From AP-15 sp963716115 (GTDB lineage: Bacteria > Pseudomonadota > Alphaproteobacteria > ATCC43930 > CGMCC-115725), in contig CAVQSZ010000014.1 in NCBI GenBank assembly GCA_963716115.1, forward strand, positions 62,001-126,000: DNA of 64,000 nt. The letters run 5' to 3'. Shown in pieces: positions 37,794 to 50,364 of the stretch; the stretch's first letter is position 1, and the number at the start of each line of letters is the position of its first letter. The notes beneath the pieces were generated by a model. It was not told the DNA's origin. It worked only from the letters and a program-made list of their open reading frames with translations, and searched no databases. Made by a program: the position numbers and the translations under genes.

Positions 37794-38963
37794 ATGAACA
37801 TCCACGAATATCAGGCAAAAGAGCTGCTGGCGAAGTTCGGCGTCGCCGTGCCGCGCGGCGGGGTCGCCTACACGCCGGCCGAGGCGGTCGCGGCGGCGCG
37901 CCGGCTGGGCGGCCCGGTCTGGGTCGTCAAGGCGCAGATCCACGCCGGCGGGCGCGGCAAGGCGGGCGGCGTCAAGCTCGTGCGCTCCGAGGAGGAGGTC
38001 GCCGCCGCCGCGCGCGAATTGCTCGGCAAGAACCTCGTCACCCACCAGACCGGCCCCGCCGGCCGCGAGGTCAAGCGGGTCTATGTCGAGGAAGGCTGCG
38101 ACATCGCCCGCGAGCTTTATCTGGGCGTGCTGATCGACCGCGAGACCGGGCGGGTCACCCTGATCGCCTCGACCGAGGGCGGGGTCGAGATCGAGGAGGT
38201 GGCCGAGCGTTCGCCGGACAAGATCCTGCGCGTCGCGATCGACCCGGCGACCGGGATCGAGCCGTTCCACGCCCGCGACATCGCCTTTGGGCTCGGCCTC
38301 GAAGGGGCGCAGATCGGCACGGCCGTCAAGTTCGTGACCGCGCTCTACCGCGCCTTTACCGAGCTCGACGCGTCGGTCGTCGAGATCAACCCGCTGGTCG
38401 TGACCGGGGCCGGCGATCTCGTGGCGCTCGACGCCAAGATGGGGTTCGACGACAACGCCCTCTTCCGCCACCCCGAGATCGCGGCGTTGCGCGACGAGGA
38501 CGAGGAGGACCCGACCGAGGTCGAGGCCGGCAGGCACGCGCTCAACTACATCAAGCTCGACGGCAATATCGGCTGCATGGTCAACGGCGCCGGCCTCGCG
38601 ATGGCGACGATGGACATCATCAAATTGCACGGCGGCAGCCCGGCGAACTTTCTCGATGTCGGCGGCGGGGCGACGCGCGAGCGGGTGGCGACCGCATTCA
38701 AGCTGATCCTCTCCGACCCCAACGTCGAGGGCATCCTGGTCAACATCTTCGGCGGGATCATGCGCTGCGACGTGATCGCCGAGGGTGTCGTGGGTGCGGC
38801 GCGCGAGGTCAATCTGCACGTGCCGCTGGTGGTCCGCCTCGAAGGCACCAATGTCGAGCTCGGCAAGAAGATCATGGCGCAATCGGGGCTGCCGATCCTG
38901 GCCGCGGAAAACCTCGCCGACGCCGCGCAAAAGATCGTGACCGCGGTCAAGGAGGCCGGCTGA
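37794..38963 (+). CDS. sucC: Succinyl-CoA ligase [ADP-forming] beta subunit, copy 2 (intact)
   Basis: The only uninterrupted sucC, 389 residues. ATP-grasp domain with VVKAQIHAGGRGKAGGVKLV (nucleotide binding), LVTHQTGPAGREVKRVYVEE, and magnesium-binding EINPLVVTGAGDL; C-terminal CoA-ligase domain with DGNIGCMVNGAGLAMATMD, GGSPANFLDVGGGA and NIFGGIMRCDV. Together with SucD it converts succinyl-CoA, ADP (or GDP) and phosphate to succinate, CoA and ATP. It follows sucD1 after 24 A-rich bases (about 37770-37793) that contain GAAAGAAAAG, a weak binding site. The sequence is the alphaproteobacterial SucC type, not malate thiokinase MtkA. Confidence 0.95.
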   Translation: MNIHEYQAKELLAKFGVAVPRGGVAYTPAEAVAAARRLGGPVWVVKAQIHAGGRGKAGGVKLVRSEEEVAAAARELLGKNLVTHQTGPAGREVKRVYVEEGCDIARELYLGVLIDRETGRVTLIASTEGGVEIEEVAERSPDKILRVAIDPATGIEPFHARDIAFGLGLEGAQIGTAVKFVTALYRAFTELDASVVEINPLVVTGAGDLVALDAKMGFDDNALFRHPEIAALRDEDEEDPTEVEAGRHALNYIKLDGNIGCMVNGAGLAMATMDIIKLHGGSPANFLDVGGGATRERVATAFKLILSDPNVEGILVNIFGGIMRCDVIAEGVVGAAREVNLHVPLVVRLEGTNVELGKKIMAQSGLPILAAENLADAAQKIVTAVKEAG

Positions 38964-39839
38964 TGTCGATCCTCGTCGACGCCTCGACCAAGGTCTTGTG
39001 CCAGGGCTTCACCGGCGCGCAGGGCACCTTTCATTCCGAGCAGGCGATCGCCTACGGCACCAGGATGGTCGGCGGCGTCACGCCGGGGAAGGGTGGCACC
39101 CGCCATCTCGACCTGCCGGTGTTCAACACGGTCCTCGAGGCGCGCGCCGCGACCCAATGCGACGCCAGCGTCATCTATGTGCCGCCGCCCTTTGCCGCCG
39201 ACGCGATCCTCGAAGCCGCCGACGCCGGGATCCCGCTCGTCATCTGCATCACCGAGGGCATCCCGGTCCTCGACATGGTGCGGGTCAAGCGCAGCCTCGT
39301 CGGGCGGGCGCTCGCGCCTCATCGGGCCGAACTGCCCGGGTGTCATCACCCCCGACGAGTGCAAGATCGGCATCATGCCGGGGCACATCCACCGCCGCGG
39401 CAGGGTCGGCATCGTCTCGCGCTCGGGCACCTTGACCTACGAGGCGGTGGCGCAGACGACGGCGGTCGGGCTCGGCCAATCGACCTGTGTGGGGATCGGC
39501 GGCGACCCGGTCAACGGCACCAATTTCGTCGAAATCCTGGAGATGTTCCTCGCCGACGACGAAACCCAGGCGATCGTCATGATCGGCGAGATCGGCGGCA
39601 CCGCCGAGGAGGATGGCGCGGCGTTCCTCAAATCCGACCGGCGCAAGAAGCCGGTCGTCGGCTTCATCGCCGGCGCGACCGCCCCGCCCGGCCGGCGGAT
39701 GGGCCATGCCGGCGCGATCATCGCCGGCGGCAAGGGCGGCGCCGAGGAGAAGAAGGAGGCGCTGCGGAGCGCCGGCATCACCGTCGCCGAGTCGCCGGCA
39801 GCGCTCGGCACCACGATGCGCGACGTGCTGCGGGGGTGA
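38963..39839 (+). CDS. sucD: Succinyl-CoA ligase alpha subunit, copy 2 (one frameshift)
   Basis: Start ATG overlaps the sucC2 stop. It contains QGFTGAQGTFHSEQAIAYG (CoA-binding), PPPFAADAILEAADAGIP, then a single extra base near 39314 (gcg/gcc doublet before SRLIGPNCPG), after which IMPGHIHRRGRVGIVSRSG, TCVGIGGDPVNGTNFVE and MGHAGAIIAGGKGG with the phosphohistidine loop run to the stop. The repaired length is 291 residues. All three sucD copies have their break at this same point, which suggests a shared cause. With sucC2 this is the most complete pair of the three. Confidence 0.93.
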
Positions 39840-39851
39840 CTGGCCGGCACA

Positions 39852-41030
39852 GTGAACATCCACGAATACCAGGCGAAGGAGCTGCTGGCGAAATTCGGCG
39901 TCGCCGGTGCCGCGCGGCGGGGTCGCCTACACGCGCGGCCGAGGCGGTCGCGGCGGCGCGCCGGCTCGGCGGCCCGGTCTGGGTCGTGAAGGCGCAGATC
40001 CATGCCGGCGGGCGCGGCAAGGCGGGCGGCGTCAAGCTCGTGCGCTCCGAGGAGGAGGTCGCCGCCGCCGCGCGCGAAATGCTCGGCAAGAAGCTGGTCA
40101 CCCACCAGACCGGCCCCGAGGGCCGCGAGGTCAAGCGCGTCTATGTCGAGGAAGGCTGCGACATCGCGCGCGAGCTCTATCTCGGCGTGCTGATCGACCG
40201 CGACGACCGGGCGCGTCACCGTGATGGCCTCGACCGAGGGCGGCATGGAGATCGAGGAAGTCGCGGCGAGCGCTCGCCGGAGAAGATCCTGCGCGTCGCG
40301 ATCGACCCGGCGACCGGGCATCGAGCCGTTCCACGCCCGCGAGCATCGCCTTCGGGCTCGGCCTCGAAGGGGCGCAGATCGGCACGGCCGTCAAGTTCAT
40401 CGACCGCGCTCTACCGCGCCTTCACCGAGCTCGACGCCTCGCTCGTCGAGATCAACCCGCTGGTGGTGACCGGCGCCGGCGAGCTCATCGCGCTCGACGC
40501 CAAGATGAGCTTCGACGACAACGCGCTCTTCCGCCACCCCGAGATCGAGGCGCTGCGCGACGAGGACGAGGAGGACCCGATCGAGCTCGAGGCCGGCAAG
40601 CACGCGCTCAACTACGTCAAGCTCGACGGCAATATCGGCTGCATGGTCAACGGCGCCGGCCTCGCGATGGCGACGATGGACATCATCAAGCTCTATGGCG
40701 GCAGCCCGGCCAATTTCCTCGATGTCGGCGGCGGCGCGACGCGGGAGCGGGTCACCGATCGCGTTCAAGCTGATCCTCTCCGACCCCAACGTCGAGGCGA
40801 TCCTCGTCAACATCTTCGGCGGCATCATGCGCTGCGACGTGATCGCCGAAGGCATCGTCGCGGCGGCGCGCGAGGTCAACCTGCACGTGCCGCTGGTGGT
40901 GCGGCTCGAAGGCACCAATGTCGAGCTCGGCAAGAAGATCCTGGCGCAATCGGGCCTGCCGATCCTCGCCGCCGACAATCTCGCCGACGCCGCGCAGAAG
41001 GTCGTCGACCGCGGTGAAGGAGGCCGGCTG

Positions 41031-41031
<1 letters not shown>
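39852..41031 (+). pseudogene. sucC: Succinyl-CoA ligase beta subunit, copy 3 (about ten extra bases)
   Basis: Starts with GTG only 12 bases after sucD2 and reads NIHEYQAKELLAKFGVA, then breaks near 39907 (gcc/gcg), 39943, 40203, 40265, 40320, 40344, 40402, 40757 and 41008. Segments between the breaks match SucC: VVKAQIHAGGRGKAGG, QTGPEGREVKRVYVEE, ALYRAFTELDASLVEINPLV, and GNIGCMVNGAGLAMA. Subtracting ten bases gives 389 residues. Differences from copy 2 (MLGKKLVTHQT, EEDPIELEAGKHAL, IIKLYGG) show a diverged copy, not a simple assembly repeat. Confidence 0.83.
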
Positions 41032-41909
<878 letters not shown>

Positions 41910-42565
41910 CTTGTCAGCCGAGCACGTCTTGCCTCTTGCAGCACGACTTCAATAGGTTGACCCCGACTCTCTTCAACATGCGCTCACCAGCTGCGCCGCG
42001 AGGTGGCTCTCAATGAAGGGCTTCAAGCGACAGTCAGCTTCGAGGTACCCCGCGAGCCCAACGCTGCAGCCATCGCTGCCTGCTAGCGCTTGGGAGCAAG
42101 AGGGCTGTTCTCTGCGACAGGTCTGGGATTTGGGCTCCCGGAAGTCGCGTTGCGCAATTCGCAGCCAGGTCAGATACATGCCGACTGGGCAGTGCAGTCT
42201 CGATTGCCGTCGTCGAACGGAGTACCGCAGGTTGATCGACGACCACTGAGTGGGCAGCGAGTTGCGTGCCGAGCTGGCGTCAGAATTCGCGGCTCTTCGT
42301 ATCCGCAACGATCGTCGATCAACTGTCGATACTGATTAACAGCCGGCGGTTTGTGCTGCGCCGGGATAAACATATTCGCAGGGCGATAATGGCCTGCCAA
42401 GAATCGAGGCGTCAACGCATGCGTGGGTCGTTGCCGCCGAGGGTCGCGACTCGACCGCTGATCGATCATCGACCGACTGACTCGAAGCAGGCATCAGACG
42501 TCGAGCGTCGCAGCCTCACTGCCTCGCAATTCGAGGCGATCGTTGAGGGCGCTCGGGGATACCTC
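41910..42565. other. Non-coding stretch of decayed sequence between sucD3 and a PIN relic
   Basis: This stretch is less GC-rich than the genes around it. It has several short open frames on both strands, none with coding character, a binding site and a recognisable product. It separates the sucCD array from sucA, where in related genomes sucA follows closely. It probably marks an old insertion that also brought the PIN gene. Confidence 0.5.
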
Positions 42566-42960
42566 AATGATCCTCGCCCTCGCGCGTCGCGCTCAAGCAG
42601 ACATTCGCCGCCGAGCGACAGCGGTCCGTGCTCGCGACCGAGCGCGGCCTGCTGCTCAAATCCAGCGCCACCGAACAGGAGCTGTTCGATCACCTTGGCA
42701 CGACCGCGGCTTCGCGCCGCTGATCCGGCCGCGACTTTCTGACTTGGTTGGCAAGTGTGCTGGCGGCGGCCGAGCTGGTCGCGATCACCGAGCGGATCGC
42801 CGCTTGCCGCGATCCCACGGACGACAAGTTTCTGGAGCTGGCCGTCAACGGTGGCGCCGATGTTCATCGTCAGCGGCGACGCCGACTGCTCGCCCTCAAC
42901 CTGTTTCGGGGCATCGCCATCATCGCTCCAGCCGTCTTTGTGCAGGGCGCAAAGCAGTAA
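42566..42960 (+). pseudogene. Decayed PIN-domain toxin gene (COG1569-like)
   Basis: Over several frames the order is FAAERQRSVLATERGLLLKS, SSATEQELFDHL, FLTWLASVLAAAELVAITER, then ACRDPTDDKFLELAVNGGAD, VSGDADLLALN-like remnants and FRGIAIIAPAVFVQGAKQ with TAA. This is the ACRDPxDDKFLELA pattern of PIN_3-family toxins (with a TGDxDLL block). In the present sequence the frame is broken at least twice and the N-terminal VLDTN start is unclear. No antitoxin gene was recognised beside it. Confidence 0.65.
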
Positions 42961-43074
42961 TGCGCCGAGGGATTTCCGTGGCGGCTCCCTATATTCTGAT
43001 CCGGCGAGAGCGCATCGGGCAGGGTCCGGCCTCCGCCGCACGGCATAATCCAGGGAAAGCATCACGGGTCGCTG

Positions 43075-45906
<2,832 letters not shown>

Positions 45907-45911
45907 CGCCG

Positions 45912-47159
45912 ATGCCGACCCTGATCAAAGTCCCGAGCCTCGGCGAGTCGGTGGCCGAGGCGACCGTCGCCAAATGGCTGAAGCGCGCCGGCGAGCCGGT
46001 CGCGCTCGACGAGCCCTTGGTCGAGCTCGAAACCGACAAGGTGACGCTCGAGGTGCCGGCGCCGGCCGCCGGGACATTGGCCGAGATTCTGGCCGACGAG
46101 GGCGCCAATGTGCCGGTCGGCGCGGTGCTCGGCCGGATTACGGAGGGTGCGACGGGCGCCCTCATCCATCCCAGCCCCCACCCTAACCCTCCCCCGCAAG
46201 CGGGGGAGGGAATGGGAGGGGGCCCTTTCACCCTCCCCCGCAATGCGGGAGAGGGCGCCGAGCGAAGCAAGGCGGGTGAGGGCCGCACCGCCCCGGATCT
46301 CGAGCGCGCCGGCCCGGCCGTGCGCAAGCTGATCGAGGAGAGCGGGCTCGACACCGCGGCGATCGTGCCGACCGGCCCCGGCGATCGAATCACCAAGGCC
46401 GATGTAATTACCGCGCTGGCGCGTCCGGCACCCGTGCAGCCGCCGGCGCCCGCAATGGGCGAGCGCGAGGTGCGGGTGCGCATGACGCGGCTGCGGCGGC
46501 GGATCGCCGAGCGGCTGAAGGCGGCGCAGAACACCGCCGCGATGCTGACCACCTTCAACGAGATCGACATGAGCCAGGCGATCGCCTTGCGCGAGCGCTG
46601 GCGCGAGGCCTTCGAGAAGAGGCACGGGGTGCGCCTCGGCTTCATGTCGTTTTTCGTCAAGGCCGCGATCGTCGCGCTGAAGGAAATCCCCGGGGTCAAC
46701 GCCGAGATCGACGGCGACGACATCCTCTACAAGAACCACTACGACATCGGCGTCGCGGTCGGCGCCGAGCACGGGCTCGTCGTGCCCGTGGTGCGCGACG
46801 CCGACCATATGAGCTTTGCCGAGATCGAGAAGGCGATCGCCGCCCTCGGGCAAAAGGCGCGCGACGGAAAGCTGTCGATCGAGGATCTTTCCGGCGGCAC
46901 CTTTACGATCTCGAACGGCGGCGTCTACGGCTCGCTCTTGTCGACGCCGATCCTGAACCCGCCGCAATCGGGCATCCTCGGCATGCACAAGATCGAGCGC
47001 CGGCCGGTCGCGGTCGGCGACAAAATCGAAATCCGGCCGATGATGTATGTGGCGCTCTCCTACGACCACCGCATCGTCGACGGCCGCGAGGCGGTCGGCT
47101 TTCTGGTTCGGATCAAGGAGTGCGTCGAAGACCCGTCGCGCCTGCTGTTCGATATGTGA
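45912..47159 (+). CDS. sucB: Dihydrolipoyl succinyltransferase (E2) of 2-oxoglutarate dehydrogenase
   Basis: 415 residues. An N-terminal lipoyl domain (LGESVAEATVAKWLKRAGEP, with lysine in VELETDKVTLEVPAP) is followed by a linker, the E3-binding domain (GPAVRKLIEESGLDTAAIV...GDRITKADVI), and the catalytic domain with TFNEIDMSQAIALRE, FTISNGGVYGSLLSTPILNP and the active-site histidine in YDHRIVDGREAVGFL. It takes the succinyl group from SucA and gives it to CoA. An unusual feature is residues about 83-124 of the linker, which are encoded by a palindromic repeat element (46161-46283). It begins 5 bases after the sucA stop, so they are co-transcribed. Confidence 0.95.
   Translation: MPTLIKVPSLGESVAEATVAKWLKRAGEPVALDEPLVELETDKVTLEVPAPAAGTLAEILADEGANVPVGAVLGRITEGATGALIHPSPHPNPPPQAGEGMGGGPFTLPRNAGEGAERSKAGEGRTAPDLERAGPAVRKLIEESGLDTAAIVPTGPGDRITKADVITALARPAPVQPPAPAMGEREVRVRMTRLRRRIAERLKAAQNTAAMLTTFNEIDMSQAIALRERWREAFEKRHGVRLGFMSFFVKAAIVALKEIPGVNAEIDGDDILYKNHYDIGVAVGAEHGLVVPVVRDADHMSFAEIEKAIAALGQKARDGKLSIEDLSGGTFTISNGGVYGSLLSTPILNPPQSGILGMHKIERRPVAVGDKIEIRPMMYVALSYDHRIVDGREAVGFLVRIKECVEDPSRLLFDM
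46161..46283. repeat. Palindromic repeat element inserted in frame in the sucB linker
   Basis: Two hairpins: ccctcccccgcaagcggggg with its partner, then ccctcccccgcaatgcggga with gaggg. The wording (catcc, caccctaaccctcccccgc) is that of common intergenic repeats and of 35397-35540. Translated it gives HPSPHPNPPPQAGEG and TLPRNAGEGAERSKAGEG, low-complexity sequence unlike other E2 linkers. The length keeps the reading frame, so SucB remains complete. Confidence 0.8.
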
Positions 47160-47179
47160 CCCGGCGCCGGTACGGGTCC

Positions 47180-47260
47180 GACGAGATTGCTTCGTCGCCT
47201 GCCGGCTCCTCGCAATGACGACGCTGCATTGTCATTGCGAGCGAAGCGAAGCAATCTCGG
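47180..47260. repeat. Intergenic repeat, attgcgagcgaagcgaagca type
   Basis: Inverted arms: cgagattgcttcgtcgcctg with ctcctcgcaatgac, then gtcattgcgagcgaagcgaa with gcaatctcg. A second copy is at 58027-58121 beside glnD. It sits between sucB and lpd and could affect how much of the message continues into lpd. Confidence 0.8.
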
Positions 47261-47293
47261 CGTCGGCTTGGACACATCGGTCGAGAGCATGCG

Positions 47294-48682
47294 ATGCCCG
47301 AACGCTACGACGTCGTGATCATCGGGGCCGGGCCCGGCGGGTATGTCGCGGCGATCCGGGCGGCGCAATTGGGCTTGAAGGCGGCCTGCGTCGAGAGCCG
47401 TTCGAGCCTCGGCGGGACCTGCCTCAACATCGGCTGCATCCCGTCGAAGGCGCTGCTGCAATCCTCGGAAAAATTCGCCGAGGCCAAGGGCGCGCTCGCC
47501 GAGCACGGGGTCCGGGTCGGCGAGGTCGGGCTCGATCTCGCCGCGATGATGGCGCGCAAGGACAAGGTCGTGACGACCCTGACCCGCGGCGTCGAGTTTC
47601 TGTTCCGCAAGAACAAAATCGAGTGGCTGAAGGGGAGAGGCCGGATCACTGCGCCGGGACGCGTTGCCGTCGCCGCCGCGGACGGCGCCGTGCAGGAGGT
47701 CGAGGCGGGCGCGATCGTCGTCGCCACCGGCTCGGAAAGCACGCCGCTGCCGGGCATCGAAATCGACGAGACGCGCATCCTGTCCTCGACCGGCGCCTTG
47801 TCGCTCGACCATGTGCCGCAGCGGCTGGTGGTGATCGGCGGCGGCTATATCGGCCTCGAGCTGGGCTCGGTGTGGCGGCGGCTCGGGGCCGAGGTGACCG
47901 TGGTCGAGCTCCTCGACCATATCGTGCCGAACATGGACCGCGAGCTCGGCACGGCGCTGCAGCGGGTGCTGACGCGCTCGGGGATCGAGTTCAGGCTCGG
48001 CGCCCGGGTGGGCGGGATCGGCGCGGCGGAAGGACGGCTGGCGGTCGAGATCGAGGGCGGCCGGATCGCCGCCGACGCGGTGCTGGTGGCGGTCGGGCGG
48101 CGGCCCTTCGTCGAGGGGTTGGGGTTGGACGAGATCGGCGTCGCCCGTGACGCGCAGGGCCGCATCGCCGTCGACAACGGCTTTGCCACGAACGTCGCCG
48201 GCATCTACGCGATCGGCGACGCGATCCGCGGGCCGATGCTGGCGCACAAGGCGATGGACGAGGGTTCAGCACTCGCCGAGCGCCTCGCCGGGCAGCAGCC
48301 GCGGATCGACTACGACGCGATCCCGGCGGTCGTCTACACTTGGCCCGAAGCAGCCTCGGTCGGCAAGACCGAGGAGGAGCTGACGGCGGCCGGGACGGCC
48401 TACCGCGCCGGCAGGTTCCCGTTCACCGCCACCCCCCGCGCCCGCACCAACGGCTATGCCGAGGGCTTTGTCAAAATCCTCGCCGACAGCGCGACCGACC
48501 GGGTGCTGGGCGTGCACATTATCGGCCCCGACGCCGGGACGATGATCGCCGAGGCCACGCTGGCCATCGAGTTCGGGGCCTCGGCCGAGGACATCGCCCG
48601 CACCTGCCACGCCCACCCGACCTTGAGCGAAGCGATGAAGGAAGCCGCGCTCGCCGTCGATGGCAGGGCGATCCACATCTGA
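47294..48682 (+). CDS. lpdA: Dihydrolipoyl dehydrogenase (E3)
   Basis: 462 residues. FAD-binding start YDVVIIGAGPGGYVAAIRAA, redox-active disulfide in GGTCLNIGCIPSKALL, NAD-binding LVVIGGGYIGLELGSVW, FAD-contacting GIYAIGDAIRGPMLAHKA and the C-terminal CHAHPTLSEAMKEAAL with the catalytic His-Glu pair. It reoxidises the lipoyl arm of SucB and makes NADH. It is 134 bases after sucB, separated by a repeat, and completes the mdh-suc-lpd block. Confidence 0.95.
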   Translation: MPERYDVVIIGAGPGGYVAAIRAAQLGLKAACVESRSSLGGTCLNIGCIPSKALLQSSEKFAEAKGALAEHGVRVGEVGLDLAAMMARKDKVVTTLTRGVEFLFRKNKIEWLKGRGRITAPGRVAVAAADGAVQEVEAGAIVVATGSESTPLPGIEIDETRILSSTGALSLDHVPQRLVVIGGGYIGLELGSVWRRLGAEVTVVELLDHIVPNMDRELGTALQRVLTRSGIEFRLGARVGGIGAAEGRLAVEIEGGRIAADAVLVAVGRRPFVEGLGLDEIGVARDAQGRIAVDNGFATNVAGIYAIGDAIRGPMLAHKAMDEGSALAERLAGQQPRIDYDAIPAVVYTWPEAASVGKTEEELTAAGTAYRAGRFPFTATPRARTNGYAEGFVKILADSATDRVLGVHIIGPDAGTMIAEATLAIEFGASAEDIARTCHAHPTLSEAMKEAALAVDGRAIHI

Positions 48683-48756
48683 AGTGGGGATTGTTGATTT
48701 ATAGGGAGCTTACCCCATCTTATCAAAAATCGATAAGCTCGATAAGGTCCGCATAA

Positions 48757-49935
48757 TTGGATCCCCGTCTAAACCCGTACGCGCCGGGGGCCGGCACCCC
48801 GCCGCCGGAGCTGGCCGGCCGTGACGACCTGATCGAGCGCAGCGCCATAGCGCTTGATCGCATCCGCGCGGGCCGGGCTGCGCGCAGCTTCATTCTGTAT
48901 GGATTGCGCGGCGTCGGAAAGACCGTGCTGCTGAACCGGGTCGAGCAAGCTGCTCGTGCTCGAGGATTTGCCACGGCCAAGATGGAGGTGCCGGAAGACA
49001 GGTCTTTGCCGGCCTTGCTGGTGCCGAACCTTCGTGTCCTGCTTCTACAGCTGAGCCGCGGTGAGATGGTCAAGGCCGGGGTTCGGCGAGCGCTCAGGGC
49101 GCTGGCCGGATTTGCCAAAGGCCTAAGGTTCAAATATCAGGATCTGGAAGTCGGCTTGGAATACGAGCCCGAGGCCGGCTTGGCTGATAGTGGAGATCTC
49201 GAAACCGATTTGGCGGCGTTGTTGATCGCGGTGGGAAGTGCTGCTGCGGAGCGTGGCACCGCGGCTGCCTTGTTCGTCGACGAGCTGCAATACGTCGCCG
49301 AGGAGCAGCTGGCGGCCCTGATCAGCGGTTTTCACCACGCGGCTCAAGCTCAGGTGCCAATCACCATGGTGGCTGCTGGGCTGCCGCAGATCGTAGGGCA
49401 ATCCGGCCGCGCGAAATCCTACGCCGAACGCCTGTTCGAGTTTGCCTCGGTCGATCGTCTCGACCCCGAGGCCGCTCGTGCCGCCCTCTGTGTGCCCGCC
49501 GAGAAAGAAAACATCAGGTTCGACGAGCAGGCGATCGCGGAAATACTTCGGCAAACGCTGGGCTACCCCTATTTCCTTCAGGAGTGGGGCAAGCACAGCT
49601 GGAATGTCGCCGACCGATCCCCAATAGAGCCTGATGACGCCGAGCGCGCCACCGTTCAGGCGCTGGCGGAGCTCGACGCGAGCTTCTTCCGTGTCCGTTT
49701 CGACCGGCTGACGCCGAGCGAAAAGCGCTATCTGCGCGCGATGGCAGACCTCGGTGCCGGGCCGCATCGGTCTGGCGACATTGCCGACCGTCTGAAGCGG
49801 AAGGTCACCACCGTGGCGCCCGTGCGCAATGGGCTGATCGTGAAGGGGATGATCTACAGCCCGGCACATGGCGACACTGCCTTTACGGTGCCCCTGTTCG
49901 AGGGCTTCATGAAACGCACGATGCCCGCGCCTTGA
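48757..49935 (+). CDS. AAA-type ATPase (AAA_16/ORC-like) of unknown role
   Basis: 392 residues, probably from TTG (48757), since no ATG or GTG fits. Walker A is ILYGLRGVGKTVLLN (residues about 46-60); Walker B is AALFVDELQYVAEE; a sensor-like MVAAGLPQIVG and arginine-rich AKSYAERLFEF follow; a winged-helix-like C-terminus (LTPSEKRYLRAMADLG, GDIADRLKRKVTTVAPVRNG) suggests DNA or regulatory binding. Such standalone ATPases often lie near mobile or defence genes, but nothing of that kind is adjacent here. No partner protein was recognised. Confidence 0.8.
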   Translation: MDPRLNPYAPGAGTPPPELAGRDDLIERSAIALDRIRAGRAARSFILYGLRGVGKTVLLNRVEQAARARGFATAKMEVPEDRSLPALLVPNLRVLLLQLSRGEMVKAGVRRALRALAGFAKGLRFKYQDLEVGLEYEPEAGLADSGDLETDLAALLIAVGSAAAERGTAAALFVDELQYVAEEQLAALISGFHHAAQAQVPITMVAAGLPQIVGQSGRAKSYAERLFEFASVDRLDPEAARAALCVPAEKENIRFDEQAIAEILRQTLGYPYFLQEWGKHSWNVADRSPIEPDDAERATVQALAELDASFFRVRFDRLTPSEKRYLRAMADLGAGPHRSGDIADRLKRKVTTVAPVRNGLIVKGMIYSPAHGDTAFTVPLFEGFMKRTMPAP

Positions 49936-49975
49936 GACGGGCCATCGATACCTGAACGTGATCGAGGGGTTTGCG

Positions 49976-50323
49976 ATGACGATCGAGCGGCACAAGGTCG
50001 GGGCGCGGATGAGCCAGGCGGTGGCCCACGGGCAGACCGTCTATCTGGCGGGGCAGGTGGCCGACACCCCCGGCGCGGATATCGGCCAGCAGACCCGGGA
50101 GGTATTGCGCAAGATCGACGAGCTGCTCGCCGCCGCCGGGACCGACAACTCGAAGCTGCTGTCGGCAACGATCTGGCTCGCCGACATGGGCCATTTCGCC
50201 GAGATGAACGCGGTCTGGGACGCCTGGGTTTCGCCTGGCGACACCCCCGGCCGCGCCTGCGTCGAGGCGCGGCTCGCGGCGCCGCACTGGAAGGTCGAGA
50301 TCGCCGTGATCGCCGCCCGCTGA
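49976..50323 (+). CDS. RidA/YjgF family protein
   Basis: 115 residues. VYLAGQVADTPGADIGQQTR and VLRKIDELLAAAGTDNSKLL, then PGRACVEARLAAPHWKVEIAVIA with the conserved arginine that binds the carboxylate of imines, mark the RidA superfamily. RidA removes reactive enamine/imine intermediates; this is one of the paralogous subgroups (the C-terminal HWKVEIAVIAA differs from true RidA), so the substrate may differ. The ATG at 49976 follows GAGGGG at good spacing, unlike the GTG at 49958. Confidence 0.88.
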   Translation: MTIERHKVGARMSQAVAHGQTVYLAGQVADTPGADIGQQTREVLRKIDELLAAAGTDNSKLLSATIWLADMGHFAEMNAVWDAWVSPGDTPGRACVEARLAAPHWKVEIAVIAAR

Positions 50324-50364
50324 GCGGCGACGGCGCTCGCCGACCGCGGCCCCGCTTCGGGAAA

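Noticed and set aside
37794..38963. sucC copies as malate thiokinase (mtkA) of the serine cycle
   Set aside because: The sequence follows alphaproteobacterial SucC (HQTGPAGREVKRVYVEE, GGSPANFLDVGGGA) and lies in mdh-suc-lpd order; no serine-cycle genes are near.
41910..43070. An insertion sequence or transposase between sucD3 and sucA
   Set aside because: No transposase motif or clear terminal inverted repeats were found; only a PIN relic could be supported.
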